From Paracoccaceae bacterium (GTDB lineage: Bacteria > Pseudomonadota > Alphaproteobacteria > Rhodobacterales > Rhodobacteraceae): a DNA stretch of 64,000 bases. Shown in pieces: positions 34,331-44,096 of the stretch (the first letter of the stretch is position 1; the number at the start of each line of letters is the position of its first letter). The notes below the pieces were generated by a model. That model had not been told where the DNA came from. It did no database searches and saw only the letters and a list, made by a program, of their open reading frames with translations. The position numbers were made by a program, and so were the translations under genes. The DNA is taken from contig JAPOXR010000030.1 of NCBI GenBank assembly GCA_026706985.1, positions 1 through 64,000 of the forward strand, in the 5' to 3' direction.

Positions 34331-36079
34331 ATGTACCAACAGGGCGGAACCATCAAGCAAGCCTTGAACAATATCATATCGAACGAATACGTCCTACCGG
34401 CGATCCAACGGGAGTTCGTGTGGAGCCCGGATCAGATTTGCAGACTGTTCGACAGCGTGATGCAGGGATACCCGTTCGGAGAGTTCCTGTTCTGGCGCAT
34501 CGAACCAGAGCGCTCAGCAGATTATCGCTACTACGGATTTGTCTGCGATTACCATCAGCGTGACAATCCGCATTGCCCCGACCTCGGCCAGTTGCCGAAC
34601 CGGCAAATCACCGCGGTGCTTGATGGGCAACAACGGCTGACAGCGTTCAATATAGGACTACGCGGATCGTTGGCTGTCAAGCTTCCCTATAAGTGGTGGA
34701 GCAGCGAGGACGCATTCCCGCAGCGGTTTCTGGCGCTGGATCTGGTGGCGCCCAATGAGAGGGACGAAGAGGGGAGCAGATTCGCCTTCGATTTCGTCGA
34801 AGAGTCCCTACTAGGGCAATATGGAGACCGGCTTTGGTTCAGGGTATCGGACATCGTCGGCATAAAGTCCGGACCGGACATGCTCGACTGGCTGATTGCG
34901 AAAGGCGTTGCGAATGAGGACTTGAGTCGTGCTCATCGCGTCCTCGACCGGCTGTACCGTGTCGTCCACATGGAGCCGACCGTTGCATACTACGAGGAGA
35001 AGAATCAAGACATCGAGCATGTGCTCAGCATATTCATCCGACGCAACAGCGGCGGCACAACACTGTCCTATTCTGATCTCCTGCTGAGTATCGCAACCTC
35101 GCAATGGAAGACGATGGATGCCCGGAAAGAAGTCCATCGGCTAGTAGACGATCTCAACCAGATCGGTCCCGGCCTCGGACTTACGAAGGACTTCGTGCTG
35201 AAAGCGGGGCTGATGCTGACAGACATCGCCAATGTGGGATTTCAGGTTCGTAACTTCACGCAGGCTAATATGGAAATTCTCGAAGAGAATTGGCAGAAAA
35301 TTCGCAATGCCTTGGTTGAGACGGTCCAGATCGTTACCGGTTTCGGATTCAACGCCTACAACATTCGTGCAGCAAGCGCTCTCTTACCTATCGCTTATTT
35401 CGTTTATCGAATCGAGGCCCCGACAAACTTCGATACCCACAGCAGCTATGAGTGCGACCGCAAGTCGATTCGACAATGGCTTACCCGATCCATCTTAAAG
35501 GCTTCCGGGATTTGGGGAAGCGGTTTGGATACTCTTCTGACGGCCCTTCGCGATGTGATACGGGACGCCGACGAACGACGTTTTCCGGCAACTGAAATGG
35601 GGCGCGTTATGGCTCAACGCGGCAAGAGTCTGGAATTCTCTCCCGAGGAGATCGAGGATCTAGCCGACATGGGTATCGGGGATCGTCGGACATTTGGTCT
35701 GTTAGCGTTGCTTTCGCCGTTTATCGATTTTCAGCGCAATCAATTTCATATCGATCACATTTTCCCGAGGAGCCGTTTCACCCGAAAGTGCCTTAAAGAC
35801 GCAGGGATAGTTGTTGAGCAAATGGACGTGTTCATGGATTACGCCAACCGTATCGCAAACCTCCAGCTGCTCGATGGTCCGAGCAATCTGGAAAAGCAGG
35901 CGACGCCTCCAGCGGAATGGATTAAGTCCCAGTATCCAGATGAAGAAGCTCGGGATCACTACTGCAAAAAATATTTCCTTGACGACATTCCGAGCGACAT
36001 TTCTGATTTCCTGGAATTTTACGAGACTAGGCGAGCACGACTGCAGGATCGTATTTCCGAACTTGTGAACTTGGCATGA
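34331..36079 (+). CDS. DUF262/HNH protein, GmrSD/type IV restriction-like
   Basis: 582 residues. The N-terminal DUF262 domain has its ParB-like nucleotide motif DGQQR at 98-102 (AVLDGQQRLTAF). The C-terminal part carries HIDHIFPRS (473-481) and NRIANLQLLDGPSNLEKQ, the His-Me/HNH motifs of DUF1524-type nucleases. This fused two-domain plan is that of GmrSD and related enzymes, which cut modified phage DNA using nucleotide hydrolysis. It stands alone behind its own promoter region. Dependence on modified DNA is known for characterised relatives and is inferred here. Confidence 0.85.
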   Translation: MYQQGGTIKQALNNIISNEYVLPAIQREFVWSPDQICRLFDSVMQGYPFGEFLFWRIEPERSADYRYYGFVCDYHQRDNPHCPDLGQLPNRQITAVLDGQQRLTAFNIGLRGSLAVKLPYKWWSSEDAFPQRFLALDLVAPNERDEEGSRFAFDFVEESLLGQYGDRLWFRVSDIVGIKSGPDMLDWLIAKGVANEDLSRAHRVLDRLYRVVHMEPTVAYYEEKNQDIEHVLSIFIRRNSGGTTLSYSDLLLSIATSQWKTMDARKEVHRLVDDLNQIGPGLGLTKDFVLKAGLMLTDIANVGFQVRNFTQANMEILEENWQKIRNALVETVQIVTGFGFNAYNIRAASALLPIAYFVYRIEAPTNFDTHSSYECDRKSIRQWLTRSILKASGIWGSGLDTLLTALRDVIRDADERRFPATEMGRVMAQRGKSLEFSPEEIEDLADMGIGDRRTFGLLALLSPFIDFQRNQFHIDHIFPRSRFTRKCLKDAGIVVEQMDVFMDYANRIANLQLLDGPSNLEKQATPPAEWIKSQYPDEEARDHYCKKYFLDDIPSDISDFLEFYETRRARLQDRISELVNLA

Positions 36080-36422
36080 AAAGGTTGCCCGCTGCCGGCG
36101 TTTAGGTCACAATACCGGATGCGCAAATAGGAGTGACAATCCTTGTACCACTGTAAAACGCGACGAACTCCGTACTCCCTTACACCACATAACAGGGCAT
36201 AAACTGTCAAGCACCACAGGGGAAGTCACCGAGTAAAACGCCTCCGTGATTGCGGACAAACAAACCTCTCACGCCCGAAAATCCAAGAGCAGGCGTCGCC
36301 TATTTATAACCCACCTTACGCCGTTTTCTCCTCCCGTCTGCCGGTTCAACAGGCCGGGGCTCCGGGAATTGTTTGGCGGAGAGAAAACGTGGGTCCGGAC
36401 GGAGCCGTGGTGGTGAACGTAG
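36080..36422. other. Intergenic, inverted repeat only
   Basis: About 340 bases with no recognised gene. GTTTTCTC near 36323 is inverted as GAGAAAAC near 36383, around a GC-rich loop. The remaining sequence has frequent stops in all frames. Confidence 0.4.
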
Positions 36423-36539
36423 CTAGGTCATGACCAACGGGCCGACATTCCGGGGTGCAAATCCTTGATCCTTCATGACTTCGCGGGGCACCGCGTAATC
36501 GTCGATTGCATTTCCTCCGGATTGTGATTTGCTCTGCAA
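36423..36539 (-). CDS. Possible small ORF or C-terminal gene remnant
   Basis: A 38-codon minus-strand frame ending in TAG, with the sequence SGGNAIDDYAVPREVMKDQG and then FAPRNVGPLVMT. It has protein-like composition and high GC at third positions, but only a TTG start and an in-frame TAA just upstream. It may be the tail of a gene removed by rearrangement, or a small protein. I recognise no family. Confidence 0.3.
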   Translation of the reverse strand: MQSKSQSGGNAIDDYAVPREVMKDQGFAPRNVGPLVMT

Positions 36540-36572
36540 TAGTTGAGATGATTACTCTCCTTTCACCACCTC

Positions 36573-36995
36573 TCAGCGCATGGGGTTTAACAGCCGGAGA
36601 CCCGTAAAATCCCTTTCATTGCCGGTCACTATGACGCAGTCATTCGCTTCCGCCACAGCAGCGAGTATCATATCGAGAGCGTTTCGCGGACGGCCATCGG
36701 CCCTGCCCTCCGCCATCAGACGCGCCCAGCAAAGACCAGCGCTGTCATCGAATGGAAGTATACGTCCTGAAAATAATTTCTGTGGTCCCTGGTCACCTGC
36801 AAACCAAGCTTCAAGGCCGTCTCTCTTCCTGCCATCGGGCAGCTGCAGAATTCCGCGCCGGATTTCGGCAAGGGTCAGCGACGCGATAAACAGATCCTCG
36901 TCGAGCTGTGCTGCCATCCAGTCAATCAGGTTTGGGGACGGAAGCGGCTTGACGGCATTGCTGACGATGTCGGTATCAAGAAGGAAGCGCGTCAA
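36573..36995 (-). CDS. PIN-domain toxin, VapC type
   Basis: 140 residues. The four acidic PIN positions are visible: D in FLLDTDIVSN, E in LAEIRRG, and D residues in ALDMILAAVA and GNERDF. VapC toxins are Mg-dependent ribonucleases that usually cut tRNA or rRNA loops. It overlaps the upstream antitoxin gene by 4 bp. Confidence 0.9.
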   Translation of the reverse strand: MTRFLLDTDIVSNAVKPLPSPNLIDWMAAQLDEDLFIASLTLAEIRRGILQLPDGRKRDGLEAWFAGDQGPQKLFSGRILPFDDSAGLCWARLMAEGRADGRPRNALDMILAAVAEANDCVIVTGNERDFTGLRLLNPMR

Positions 36996-37294
36996 AGATC
37001 GACCCTGCGCCCGTCGACATGCGGTCGCGACAGGTTGAGACCAGCCCCCACCAAGGGCGAGCGGCGCAGCGCTGCAAGAATTCCACCTGGTTTAGGCGAG
37101 CCCTCATCAACCAGTGCCTTAACCGCGCCCCGCGCCCGATCCGCCTCCGGATCGTCTTCTATCAGGCGGCGTGCCAGACGTCGCAGTAGATCCCTGTCGG
37201 TTCGGCGCGCCATCACGTCGATACGTATGATACCCCGTTCAGCAAGACGCGCACGGTAATTCCTGTTTGCCCTTTGCTGAGCGGCACTTGTCAT
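36992..37294 (-). CDS. Antitoxin of the VapC-type toxin
   Basis: 100 residues from the ATG at 37294, chosen because GGAG lies six bases upstream and the family-like start MTSAAQQRANRNYRARLAERG follows; the longer frame to 37423 is rejected. The N-terminal half is likely a ribbon-helix-helix DNA-binding domain (GIIRIDVMARRTDRDLLRRL), and the C-terminal part is Pro/Gly-rich and would wrap the toxin. ATGA overlap with the toxin gene. Confidence 0.75.
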   Translation of the reverse strand: MTSAAQQRANRNYRARLAERGIIRIDVMARRTDRDLLRRLARRLIEDDPEADRARGAVKALVDEGSPKPGGILAALRRSPLVGAGLNLSRPHVDGRRVDL

Positions 37295-37470
37295 GTAAAT
37301 CTCCACCGTATAGCCGGATATATAACTGAATATACTTCCTCTGCAACCCCGGCCGATTTCCGACACGTCAGGTGATTGACTGGATTCCCGCCTGTCACTG
37401 CCATGTGAATACATCTCAATCATAGCGAAGATGTAATCGCCGAACCTCCCGGTGACCTTGCGCTGCAGCC

Positions 37471-39690
37471 TCAGGCGCCGATTGAGCGCAGCCGCTGGAC
37501 CGCCAGTTGGCCGCCACGCGAGGCACCGCTGCCGATGGATGAGGCCAGTGCCTCGGTGGCAGTCTTGAACCGCTGCTCACCGCTGCCATCGGAAAGCCCG
37601 GCTTCCGAGCCCACCCAGCGCAGCACCCGGCCGGGAAATGCCGAGACCAGCGAAAAGCTTCGCTCAAGCATGACAATATAACCGAGCACGATCAGCAGCC
37701 CGGCGGCGATCAGGCCGAACACCGCGACAATCGGTGAAGCTGTCGCGAGTGCCGCCATGGCATAATACATTCCGGTGTCGAACAGCCCGGCAACGACCCG
37801 GAACAGCGTCATGGCGGCAAAATACCCCAGGATCATGAGGGCCGGCGTGAGGGTCAGGCCAAGCAGGAGCAGCCAGCCGGAACGGCCGGCATCGCCGGAA
37901 ATTCCCTCGCCGTCCAGCCTGAGATGCGCCAGCGCCCAGAGGCTGCCGGCGGCGACGGCTTCGATCACCAGAAGAAAGTAACCGGCGACTGCCAATATCC
38001 AGTAGAAGAAAGGCAGCATCGGAATGATGAAGGACTGCGTAACGCCAATCGCCGCCAGCGGCGCCGCGATCAAAAACACCACCGCGGTGCCGAACCCACC
38101 GGACAGAAGCGAAACCGCGCCACCGCCGAAGATAAGAGCGCCGGCCGCGTCCAGATACCAGTTTCCCATCCGCACAATGCCGACGATCGGATCATCCGCC
38201 CATTTTGATGGGGAGAACATATCAATCATGCCGCCTACCGCATCGGCGAAGCCGATCTGCCAGATCCGGGCAAACAATCCGGAACGGCCCGATGGCGCCG
38301 CATCACGTAAAATGTCGCCGGACAGGCTGACCCCCAGAGCGGCAAGACGGACCGACTCCCGGTCGAGCTGACCGGTCGCCCTGTTCCAGATACGGGTCGC
38401 CTCTTCGACATGCAGATATTTATTCGCGTCGGCTGACGAGAATGTCCGCCGCAGCCATCCCGGTGAATCCACCGCCAGAACCACCTGCCGGTTCAGACCA
38501 CCCGTATCCCCGGAAACATGGCGCGACTCGCGGACAGTCACTTCGGCATTCAGCAGCCCCATCAATTCCGAATTCAGGCGGGCGATCATCATGTGCCAAT
38601 TGCCGGCACCGATCCATCCGGCACCGAAACAGCCCCTGCTATCAGCGCAGCCACCGCCGGAGATATGTTCTTCGATCAGGCGGCGCGCATCGCCTTGACG
38701 GCCGACGGCGGCAGCAGCGGAATTGAGAATCGAGCCGGCACCGGTGGAAAGGCGCTGATTGGCGGCGCTGACAGCCATGGCGACAGAGGTTGAAACCGGC
38801 GGCAGGGTTCCCTGCTCTGAGATCAGAACCGGCCATTGCCGGGCGATGATCGCATCTGCGGATGCAATCAGCAGTCGCAGCATATCGGCATGCATGGCGC
38901 TGAATTCACCTGCGAGCGCCGGCGACGCACTGCCGAAGCGGGCGATATAGGCGGGTGTCTCCGGCAGCAGATAAGAGCCGCAGATATTTTCCCGTTCGCC
39001 TTCGACTGAGGACATGATGATCGGCCGGCTTGCCGATGCGATGGTTTCAAAGCTCACCCGCAAAGGGCTTCCGGCCGCCTGGAACTGATAATTGGCCAGC
39101 CAGAGACAAAGCTGGTTCCGGTAAACGGAAGCGAAGACCCCGCCGTCCAGCCGCGCCGCCGTTCCGGTCAGCGGAATGTCACCGGACAGGATAACGCCGG
39201 AACCGAGCGACCAAAGATTGCTGGCAAGCATTGTCGAGCCTTTGACGATCCATGCGACTCCGGCCTGAACCCCGTTATAGCCGCCCAGATTCGGCATCGG
39301 CATCAGCAACGCCACGGCAAACAACACCCGCAGCGGTGCCCAAAGTGATGACCAGCGGCGGCCGAGCACTTCGCCCTCATGCGCCGACTGCAGCAGCCCG
39401 GCGGCGATATTGTAGGCAAGCAGCAACCCGCCGACGGAGAGCACCGCCAGATTCACATATCCGACCAGGGTTGAAAATGCGGTCGCCGCGCCGCCGCCGC
39501 TCCCGGTGGGAAATAAAGGGCCGAACAGCCGGTTGAACAATTCAGCGCTGAGCGGGTCGCCGAATTCGGTCGCGAAATGCCCGGAGATATCCGCCGGTGA
39601 TACCGATTGAGGTGAATTCTGCGCCGTCGCCTGCCGGCAGGCACAGACAGCCGGCAGCGCAGTGGGCAGAAAAACCAGTCGGCGCATCAT
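37471..39690 (-). CDS. DotA/TraY family protein of a type IVB transfer system
   Basis: About 739 residues. A signal peptide (residues 1-22, cleaved near ATAQ) precedes a long periplasmic region and several membrane helices; the block GGLLLAYNIAAGLLQSAHEGEVLG with WAPLRVLFAVALLMP is diagnostic of DotA/TraY. These are polytopic inner-membrane components of I-type conjugation and Dot/Icm secretion. A GTG three codons earlier is possible. No other transfer gene is in the window, so this is either the edge of an element or an orphan. It lies 68 bp from kdsB, at the junction with core genes. Confidence 0.85.
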   Translation of the reverse strand: MMRRLVFLPTALPAVCACRQATAQNSPQSVSPADISGHFATEFGDPLSAELFNRLFGPLFPTGSGGGAATAFSTLVGYVNLAVLSVGGLLLAYNIAAGLLQSAHEGEVLGRRWSSLWAPLRVLFAVALLMPMPNLGGYNGVQAGVAWIVKGSTMLASNLWSLGSGVILSGDIPLTGTAARLDGGVFASVYRNQLCLWLANYQFQAAGSPLRVSFETIASASRPIIMSSVEGERENICGSYLLPETPAYIARFGSASPALAGEFSAMHADMLRLLIASADAIIARQWPVLISEQGTLPPVSTSVAMAVSAANQRLSTGAGSILNSAAAAVGRQGDARRLIEEHISGGGCADSRGCFGAGWIGAGNWHMMIARLNSELMGLLNAEVTVRESRHVSGDTGGLNRQVVLAVDSPGWLRRTFSSADANKYLHVEEATRIWNRATGQLDRESVRLAALGVSLSGDILRDAAPSGRSGLFARIWQIGFADAVGGMIDMFSPSKWADDPIVGIVRMGNWYLDAAGALIFGGGAVSLLSGGFGTAVVFLIAAPLAAIGVTQSFIIPMLPFFYWILAVAGYFLLVIEAVAAGSLWALAHLRLDGEGISGDAGRSGWLLLLGLTLTPALMILGYFAAMTLFRVVAGLFDTGMYYAMAALATASPIVAVFGLIAAGLLIVLGYIVMLERSFSLVSAFPGRVLRWVGSEAGLSDGSGEQRFKTATEALASSIGSGASRGGQLAVQRLRSIGA

Positions 39691-39758
39691 AAACACCGCC
39701 TATCCGGGTTTTCCGGAAAATCCGGCGGAGACCGGTTTCTAATCCGGTGGAAATCCGC

Positions 39759-40559
39759 CTATTCGATGCCGACCGCGGCGAGGCCTGCCTCCACCCGCTT
39801 TATATCCTCCGGATTATTGACTTCCCAGAATGCCTGTCCCTTGCCGTCCACCTCGACACAGAGGATGGGTATGCCGGCTTCCAGAAACCGCAGCTGTTCC
39901 AGCCCTTCGAGACGCTCGAGACGCCCCGGGCGCAGTTCCGAATAGCTGCGGAGCGCATCCGGCCGGTATCCATAGACACCGACATGATGGAAAACCGGTG
40001 TCGGTTCATCGGGCAGGTAATCTTCACCGGTCCAGGGAATGACTTCCTTTGAAAAATACAGGGCTCTGTTTTGATCATCGAAAACCGCCGTGGTTCCTCC
40101 GACCAGCCCCCTGCTCCTGTCGCTGCGGAAATCCGCGTGCGCCCTGCCGTCACACCGGATCACCGGTGTCGCCACTTCGCTCGCCGGCGCCTGCCGCATC
40201 GCCGCCACCAGATCCTCGACGAACCAGGGCGGGGTCAATGGCGCATCGCCCTGCAGGTTGATGATGATATCAAAATAATCACCGAAGATTTCCACCGCTT
40301 CAGCGCAGCGCTCGGTGCCGTTGCCGCAGGCCGAGGAGGTCATGATACATTCGCCATCGAAAGACTCCACCTCTTCCCGGATGCGGATATCGTCCGTGGC
40401 AACGATCAGCCTATCGATGCCGACAGCGGCGGCGGCGGCTTCCCAACTGCGTCGGATCAGGGTTTTCGCAACCCCGGTGGCGCCAGTCAGATTCTCAAGC
40501 GGTTTGCCGGGAAAGCGCGAAGAAGCATAGCGCGCCGGAATGACAACCAGAACCGACAT
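39759..40559 (-). CDS. kdsB: 3-deoxy-manno-octulosonate cytidylyltransferase
   Basis: 266 residues. Activates Kdo to CMP-Kdo for lipopolysaccharide core synthesis in the cytoplasm. IPARYASSRFPGKPL at the N-terminus, VATDD, and NGTERCAEA are as in KdsB. The usual QGDEP motif reads NLQGDAPLTPPW, so the Glu is Ala; the Asp that binds Mg is kept. A relative acting on another sugar acid is possible. The start is 3 bp after the cysQ stop, making a two- or three-gene operon. Confidence 0.85.
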   Translation of the reverse strand: MSVLVVIPARYASSRFPGKPLENLTGATGVAKTLIRRSWEAAAAAVGIDRLIVATDDIRIREEVESFDGECIMTSSACGNGTERCAEAVEIFGDYFDIIINLQGDAPLTPPWFVEDLVAAMRQAPASEVATPVIRCDGRAHADFRSDRSRGLVGGTTAVFDDQNRALYFSKEVIPWTGEDYLPDEPTPVFHHVGVYGYRPDALRSYSELRPGRLERLEGLEQLRFLEAGIPILCVEVDGKGQAFWEVNNPEDIKRVEAGLAAVGIE

Positions 40560-40562
40560 CGC

Positions 40563-41363
40563 TTACATTTCCCGCAATCGAACCCCGGGCGCAAGTGCCA
40601 CGAAATCCGGGTTCCTGTAGGCCGGTTTGCCGTAACCGAGGCTGTCATGTCCATCGAGCCGCAGCACCTGACCACCGGCGGCGAGCAGAACAGCATGCCC
40701 GGCCGCTGTGTCCCATTCCATGGTCGGCCCGATGCGCGGATAAATGTCAGCTTCGTCAACCGCCAGAAGGCAGAATTTGATCGATGATGAGATGAAACCG
40801 ACCTCGGCGATATCGTAATCGGAAAGAAAATGATTGAGGCGGTCGCGACTCCAGCGGGAACGGGAAGCGACCGCCCGCAAGGGGCCGGAGGCAGGTGCCC
40901 GCCGCCCATGCCTGATCTCGTGACCGTTGCGTCGTTCGACCAGCTGCCCGCACCCATCGGTGAAAAACAGCCGCTTCAGGGCCGGTGCGAAAACAACACC
41001 GGAAATCGCGCACCCCTTACACACCAATGCGATATTGACGGTGAATTCCGGTTTTCCGCTGCGGAAACCGCTGGTTCCGTCCAGCGGATCGACGATGAAA
41101 AACAGCCGGTGCCTGACCGAATGGCTGTCCGGCGTTTCCTCGCTCACCACCGGGATGCCCGGAAACGCCTTTGCCAGCCCGGCGGAGATCACCCGGTCGG
41201 CATAATTGTCGGCAACGGTCACCGGAGTGCCATCTTCCTTCCAGCTGGTCTCCGGATCACCGGCGGTGAAAATCTCCAATATCTCCGCGCCCGCCGCGAC
41301 CGCCAGTTCACGCATGACCTCTGCCACTTCGCTGCCGTCGGGCATTCCCAATTCCGATTCCAT
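40563..41363 (-). CDS. cysQ: 3'(2'),5'-bisphosphate nucleotidase
   Basis: 266 residues of the lithium-sensitive phosphatase family. Metal ligands are seen in [14 protein letters not shown] and [17 protein letters not shown]. CysQ removes the 3'-phosphate from adenosine 3',5'-bisphosphate (and PAPS), clearing a by-product of sulfate assimilation. It follows alkB by 18 bp and precedes kdsB by 3 bp. Confidence 0.92.
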   Translation of the reverse strand: MESELGMPDGSEVAEVMRELAVAAGAEILEIFTAGDPETSWKEDGTPVTVADNYADRVISAGLAKAFPGIPVVSEETPDSHSVRHRLFFIVDPLDGTSGFRSGKPEFTVNIALVCKGCAISGVVFAPALKRLFFTDGCGQLVERRNGHEIRHGRRAPASGPLRAVASRSRWSRDRLNHFLSDYDIAEVGFISSSIKFCLLAVDEADIYPRIGPTMEWDTAAGHAVLLAAGGQVLRLDGHDSLGYGKPAYRNPDFVALAPGVRLREM

Positions 41364-41381
41364 CGCGTCTCTCTAAAGCTT

Positions 41382-42011
41382 TCAGCCGGCAACCCGGAGG
41401 GTCAGGTTGAGCCGGCCGCCATTGCACAGCAGTTTCGAGGAGCCGAACCGGATCCGGTCGATCCCGTGATAACGCAGCCGGGCCTCTCCACCCATGACAA
41501 CCACGTCACCCGAATGCAACCAGACCGACTCCGTGCGTCCGCCGCGCTGCAGGTTTCCAATCCGGAACAGGGCGTCGTCACCGAGCGAAACCGAAACCAC
41601 CGGCCAGTCCAGGCAAGCTTCATCGGCATCCCGGTGCATGCCCATGCGCGCACCCTCCCCATACAGGTTGATCAGGCAGCTGTCGGGGGGACGGCGGCAA
41701 CCGGAGACAAGCTCCCAGACGCGCAGCACCGAAGCCGGAATCGGCGGCCAGGGGATGCCGCTGTGATGTCTGGCGGAATAGCGGTAGCCCCCGGCGTCGG
41801 AAACCCAGCCAAGATCGCCGGCGGCGCTCATCCGCACCGACATTTTCCTGCCCGATGGCGTCACCGGCGCCCGCATCGGCACCACCCGCACCACTTGCCG
41901 GATATCTTCCGCCATGGCCGCCTGCCCGGCTTCGTCAATCAATCCCGCATGGACCGCGAGACCGCGCAGCTGCAGCGGGGGCGCCGCTTCCTCCGTCAAT
42001 TTGCCCATCAA
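41382..42011 (-). CDS. alkB: AlkB family 2-oxoglutarate/Fe(II) dioxygenase
   Basis: 209 residues. Iron ligands HxD in GMHRDADE and the second His in [10 protein letters not shown], and the 2-oxoglutarate Arg pair in RLNLTLR, with NLYGEGARM before them. AlkB repairs N-alkylated bases by oxidative demethylation. The first gene of a minus-strand operon with cysQ and kdsB, divergent from dnaK across 126 bp. Confidence 0.93.
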   Translation of the reverse strand: MMGKLTEEAAPPLQLRGLAVHAGLIDEAGQAAMAEDIRQVVRVVPMRAPVTPSGRKMSVRMSAAGDLGWVSDAGGYRYSARHHSGIPWPPIPASVLRVWELVSGCRRPPDSCLINLYGEGARMGMHRDADEACLDWPVVSVSLGDDALFRIGNLQRGGRTESVWLHSGDVVVMGGEARLRYHGIDRIRFGSSKLLCNGGRLNLTLRVAG

Positions 42012-42013
42012 TC

Positions 42014-42041
42014 CTTGTCGATACGAAATCGTTACCTACAT
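42014..42041 (+). promoter_or_regulatory. Candidate heat-shock (sigma-32-type) promoter for dnaK
   Basis: CTTGTCG at 42014-42020 and CCTACAT at 42035-42041 are separated by 14 bases and resemble the CTTG and CYTATNT boxes of alphaproteobacterial heat-shock promoters. It lies 97 bp before the dnaK ATG. No CIRCE element is seen here. Confidence 0.45.
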
Positions 42042-42137
42042 AATACTTCGGAATGGCCGCAGCCATCTCCACAAAAATTTGAACAGGGCCTGATACGCGG
42101 CCCGGGGTTTCGCTGTGAAAAAAGGCAAAGAACGGAA

Positions 42138-44060
42138 ATGAGTAAAGTCATCGGAATCGATTTGGGAACAACCAACTCCTGTGTGGCTATCATGGATGGT
42201 GCACAACCCAAAGTTGTCGAGAATTCGGAAGGTGCGCGCACAACCCCCTCCATTGTCGGCTTTACCGACAATGAACAGTTGGTTGGCCAGGCCGCGAAGC
42301 GGCAGGCGGTCACCAATGCCAGCAACACGGTCTTCGCGGTGAAGCGGCTGATCGGCCGCCGGTTTGACGATTCCGATATCGCCCGCGACAAGAAAAACCT
42401 TCCCTTTGAGGTTGTTGACGGCGGCAATGGCGATGCCTGGGTCAATGTGCGTGGCGAGAACTATTCGCCGGCACAGATTTCGGCGGCGATCCTGCGCAAA
42501 ATGAAGGAAACCGCATGTGATTATCTCGGTGAGGATGTGTCACAGGCGGTGATTACGGTACCCGCATATTTCAATGATGCGCAGCGCCAGGCAACCAAGG
42601 ATGCCGGCACCATCGCCGGGCTGGAAGTCCTCCGGATCATCAATGAACCGACCGCGGCGGCGCTGGCCTACGGGTTGGACAAGCAGGAATCGAAAACCAT
42701 CGCGGTTTATGATTTGGGCGGCGGCACCTTCGATATCACCGTGCTGGAAATCGATGACGGTCTGTTCGAAGTGAAAGCGACCAATGGCGATACCTTCCTC
42801 GGCGGAGAAGATTTCGACATGTGTATCGTCCGCCACCTGGCGGATCAGTTCAAGAAAGAGAATGGCGTCGATCTGACGCGTGACAAAATGGCGCTGCAGC
42901 GGCTGAAGGAAGCCGCGGAGAAAGCCAAGATCGAACTTTCCTCCAGCCAGGAAACGGAAATCAACCAACCATTCATTTCCATGGACCCGAATGGCGGACA
43001 GCCGTTGCACCTGGTTACCAAGCTGACGCGGGCGAAACTGGAGAGTCTTGTCGGCGCGCTGATCAAGAAATCTCTGAAACCCTGCGCTGCGGCACTCAAG
43101 GATTCCGGCCTGCAGAAGGGTGATATCGACGAAGTCGTGCTCGTCGGCGGCATGACGCGTATGCCGAAGGTCATCGAGGTGGTGACCGGATTCTTCAATA
43201 AGGAACCGCATAAGGGCGTCAATCCCGATGAAGTCGTGGCCATGGGTGCGGCAATTCAGGCCGGTGTGCTGCGCGGTGATGTGAAGGATGTCGTGCTGCT
43301 TGACGTCACACCGCTCTCGCTCGGTATCGAGACGCTTGGTGGCGTGTTCACCCGGCTGATCGACCGGAATACAACCATTCCGACCAAAAAATCGCAGATT
43401 TTCTCCACTGCCGAGGACAATCAACAGGCGGTCACGATCCGCGTGTTCCAGGGCGAACGCGAGATGGCCGAGCACAACAAGCTTCTCGGCCAGTTCAATC
43501 TGGAGGATATTCCACCTTCACCACGGGGACAGCCGCAGATTGAGGTGGCTTTCGATATCGATGCAAACGGCATCGTATCGGTCTCCGCCAAGGATAAGGG
43601 CACCGGTAAAGAGCAACAGATCACTATCCAGGCCTCCGGCGGCTTGTCCGAAGCCGATATTGAGCGCATGGTCAGCGATGCCGAAGCCAATGCGGAAGCG
43701 GATCGGGAGCGCCGGGAATTGGTGGAGACGCGCAATCAGGCTGAATCGCTGGTGCACGCGACACGCAAGAATCTGGAAGAGCATGGCGATAAGGTCGATG
43801 CGGCCACGGTGGAGGCGATTGAACTCGCAGCCAAAGCCCTCGAAGACACGCTGGAATCCGGCGAGACCGAAAAGATCAAATCGGGCATTCAGAATCTGAC
43901 CGATGCGGCCATGAAACTCGGTCAGGCGATCTACGAAGCCCAGGCCAAGGCGGATGCCGAGGAGGCGGAAGCCAATGCGGAACCGACCGGTGATGATGTA
44001 GATGTCGTCGATGCGGAATTCGAGGATGTCGACGATCAGAAATCCAACGGAAAGGGCTGA
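42138..44060 (+). CDS. dnaK: Molecular chaperone Hsp70
   Basis: 640 residues starting at the ATG before [13 protein letters not shown]; the reading frame stays open for 436 codons upstream, antisense to alkB and cysQ, and that extension is rejected. The ATPase phosphate loops ([32 protein letters not shown]) and the substrate domain ([19 protein letters not shown]) are complete; the C-terminal tail is acidic ([15 protein letters not shown]). DnaK binds unfolded peptides with DnaJ and GrpE, also in this window. Confidence 0.98.
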   Translation: MSKVIGIDLGTTNSCVAIMDGAQPKVVENSEGARTTPSIVGFTDNEQLVGQAAKRQAVTNASNTVFAVKRLIGRRFDDSDIARDKKNLPFEVVDGGNGDAWVNVRGENYSPAQISAAILRKMKETACDYLGEDVSQAVITVPAYFNDAQRQATKDAGTIAGLEVLRIINEPTAAALAYGLDKQESKTIAVYDLGGGTFDITVLEIDDGLFEVKATNGDTFLGGEDFDMCIVRHLADQFKKENGVDLTRDKMALQRLKEAAEKAKIELSSSQETEINQPFISMDPNGGQPLHLVTKLTRAKLESLVGALIKKSLKPCAAALKDSGLQKGDIDEVVLVGGMTRMPKVIEVVTGFFNKEPHKGVNPDEVVAMGAAIQAGVLRGDVKDVVLLDVTPLSLGIETLGGVFTRLIDRNTTIPTKKSQIFSTAEDNQQAVTIRVFQGEREMAEHNKLLGQFNLEDIPPSPRGQPQIEVAFDIDANGIVSVSAKDKGTGKEQQITIQASGGLSEADIERMVSDAEANAEADRERRELVETRNQAESLVHATRKNLEEHGDKVDAATVEAIELAAKALEDTLESGETEKIKSGIQNLTDAAMKLGQAIYEAQAKADAEEAEANAEPTGDDVDVVDAEFEDVDDQKSNGKG

Positions 44061-44096
44061 GACATTCGGATCCCGGTCTGATCGGTCAACGCGGTC

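Noticed and set aside
40830-42137. A 436-codon N-terminal extension of dnaK (open frame of 1076 codons)
   Set aside because: It runs antisense to alkB and cysQ, and the DnaK family starts at the ATG before [12 protein letters not shown].
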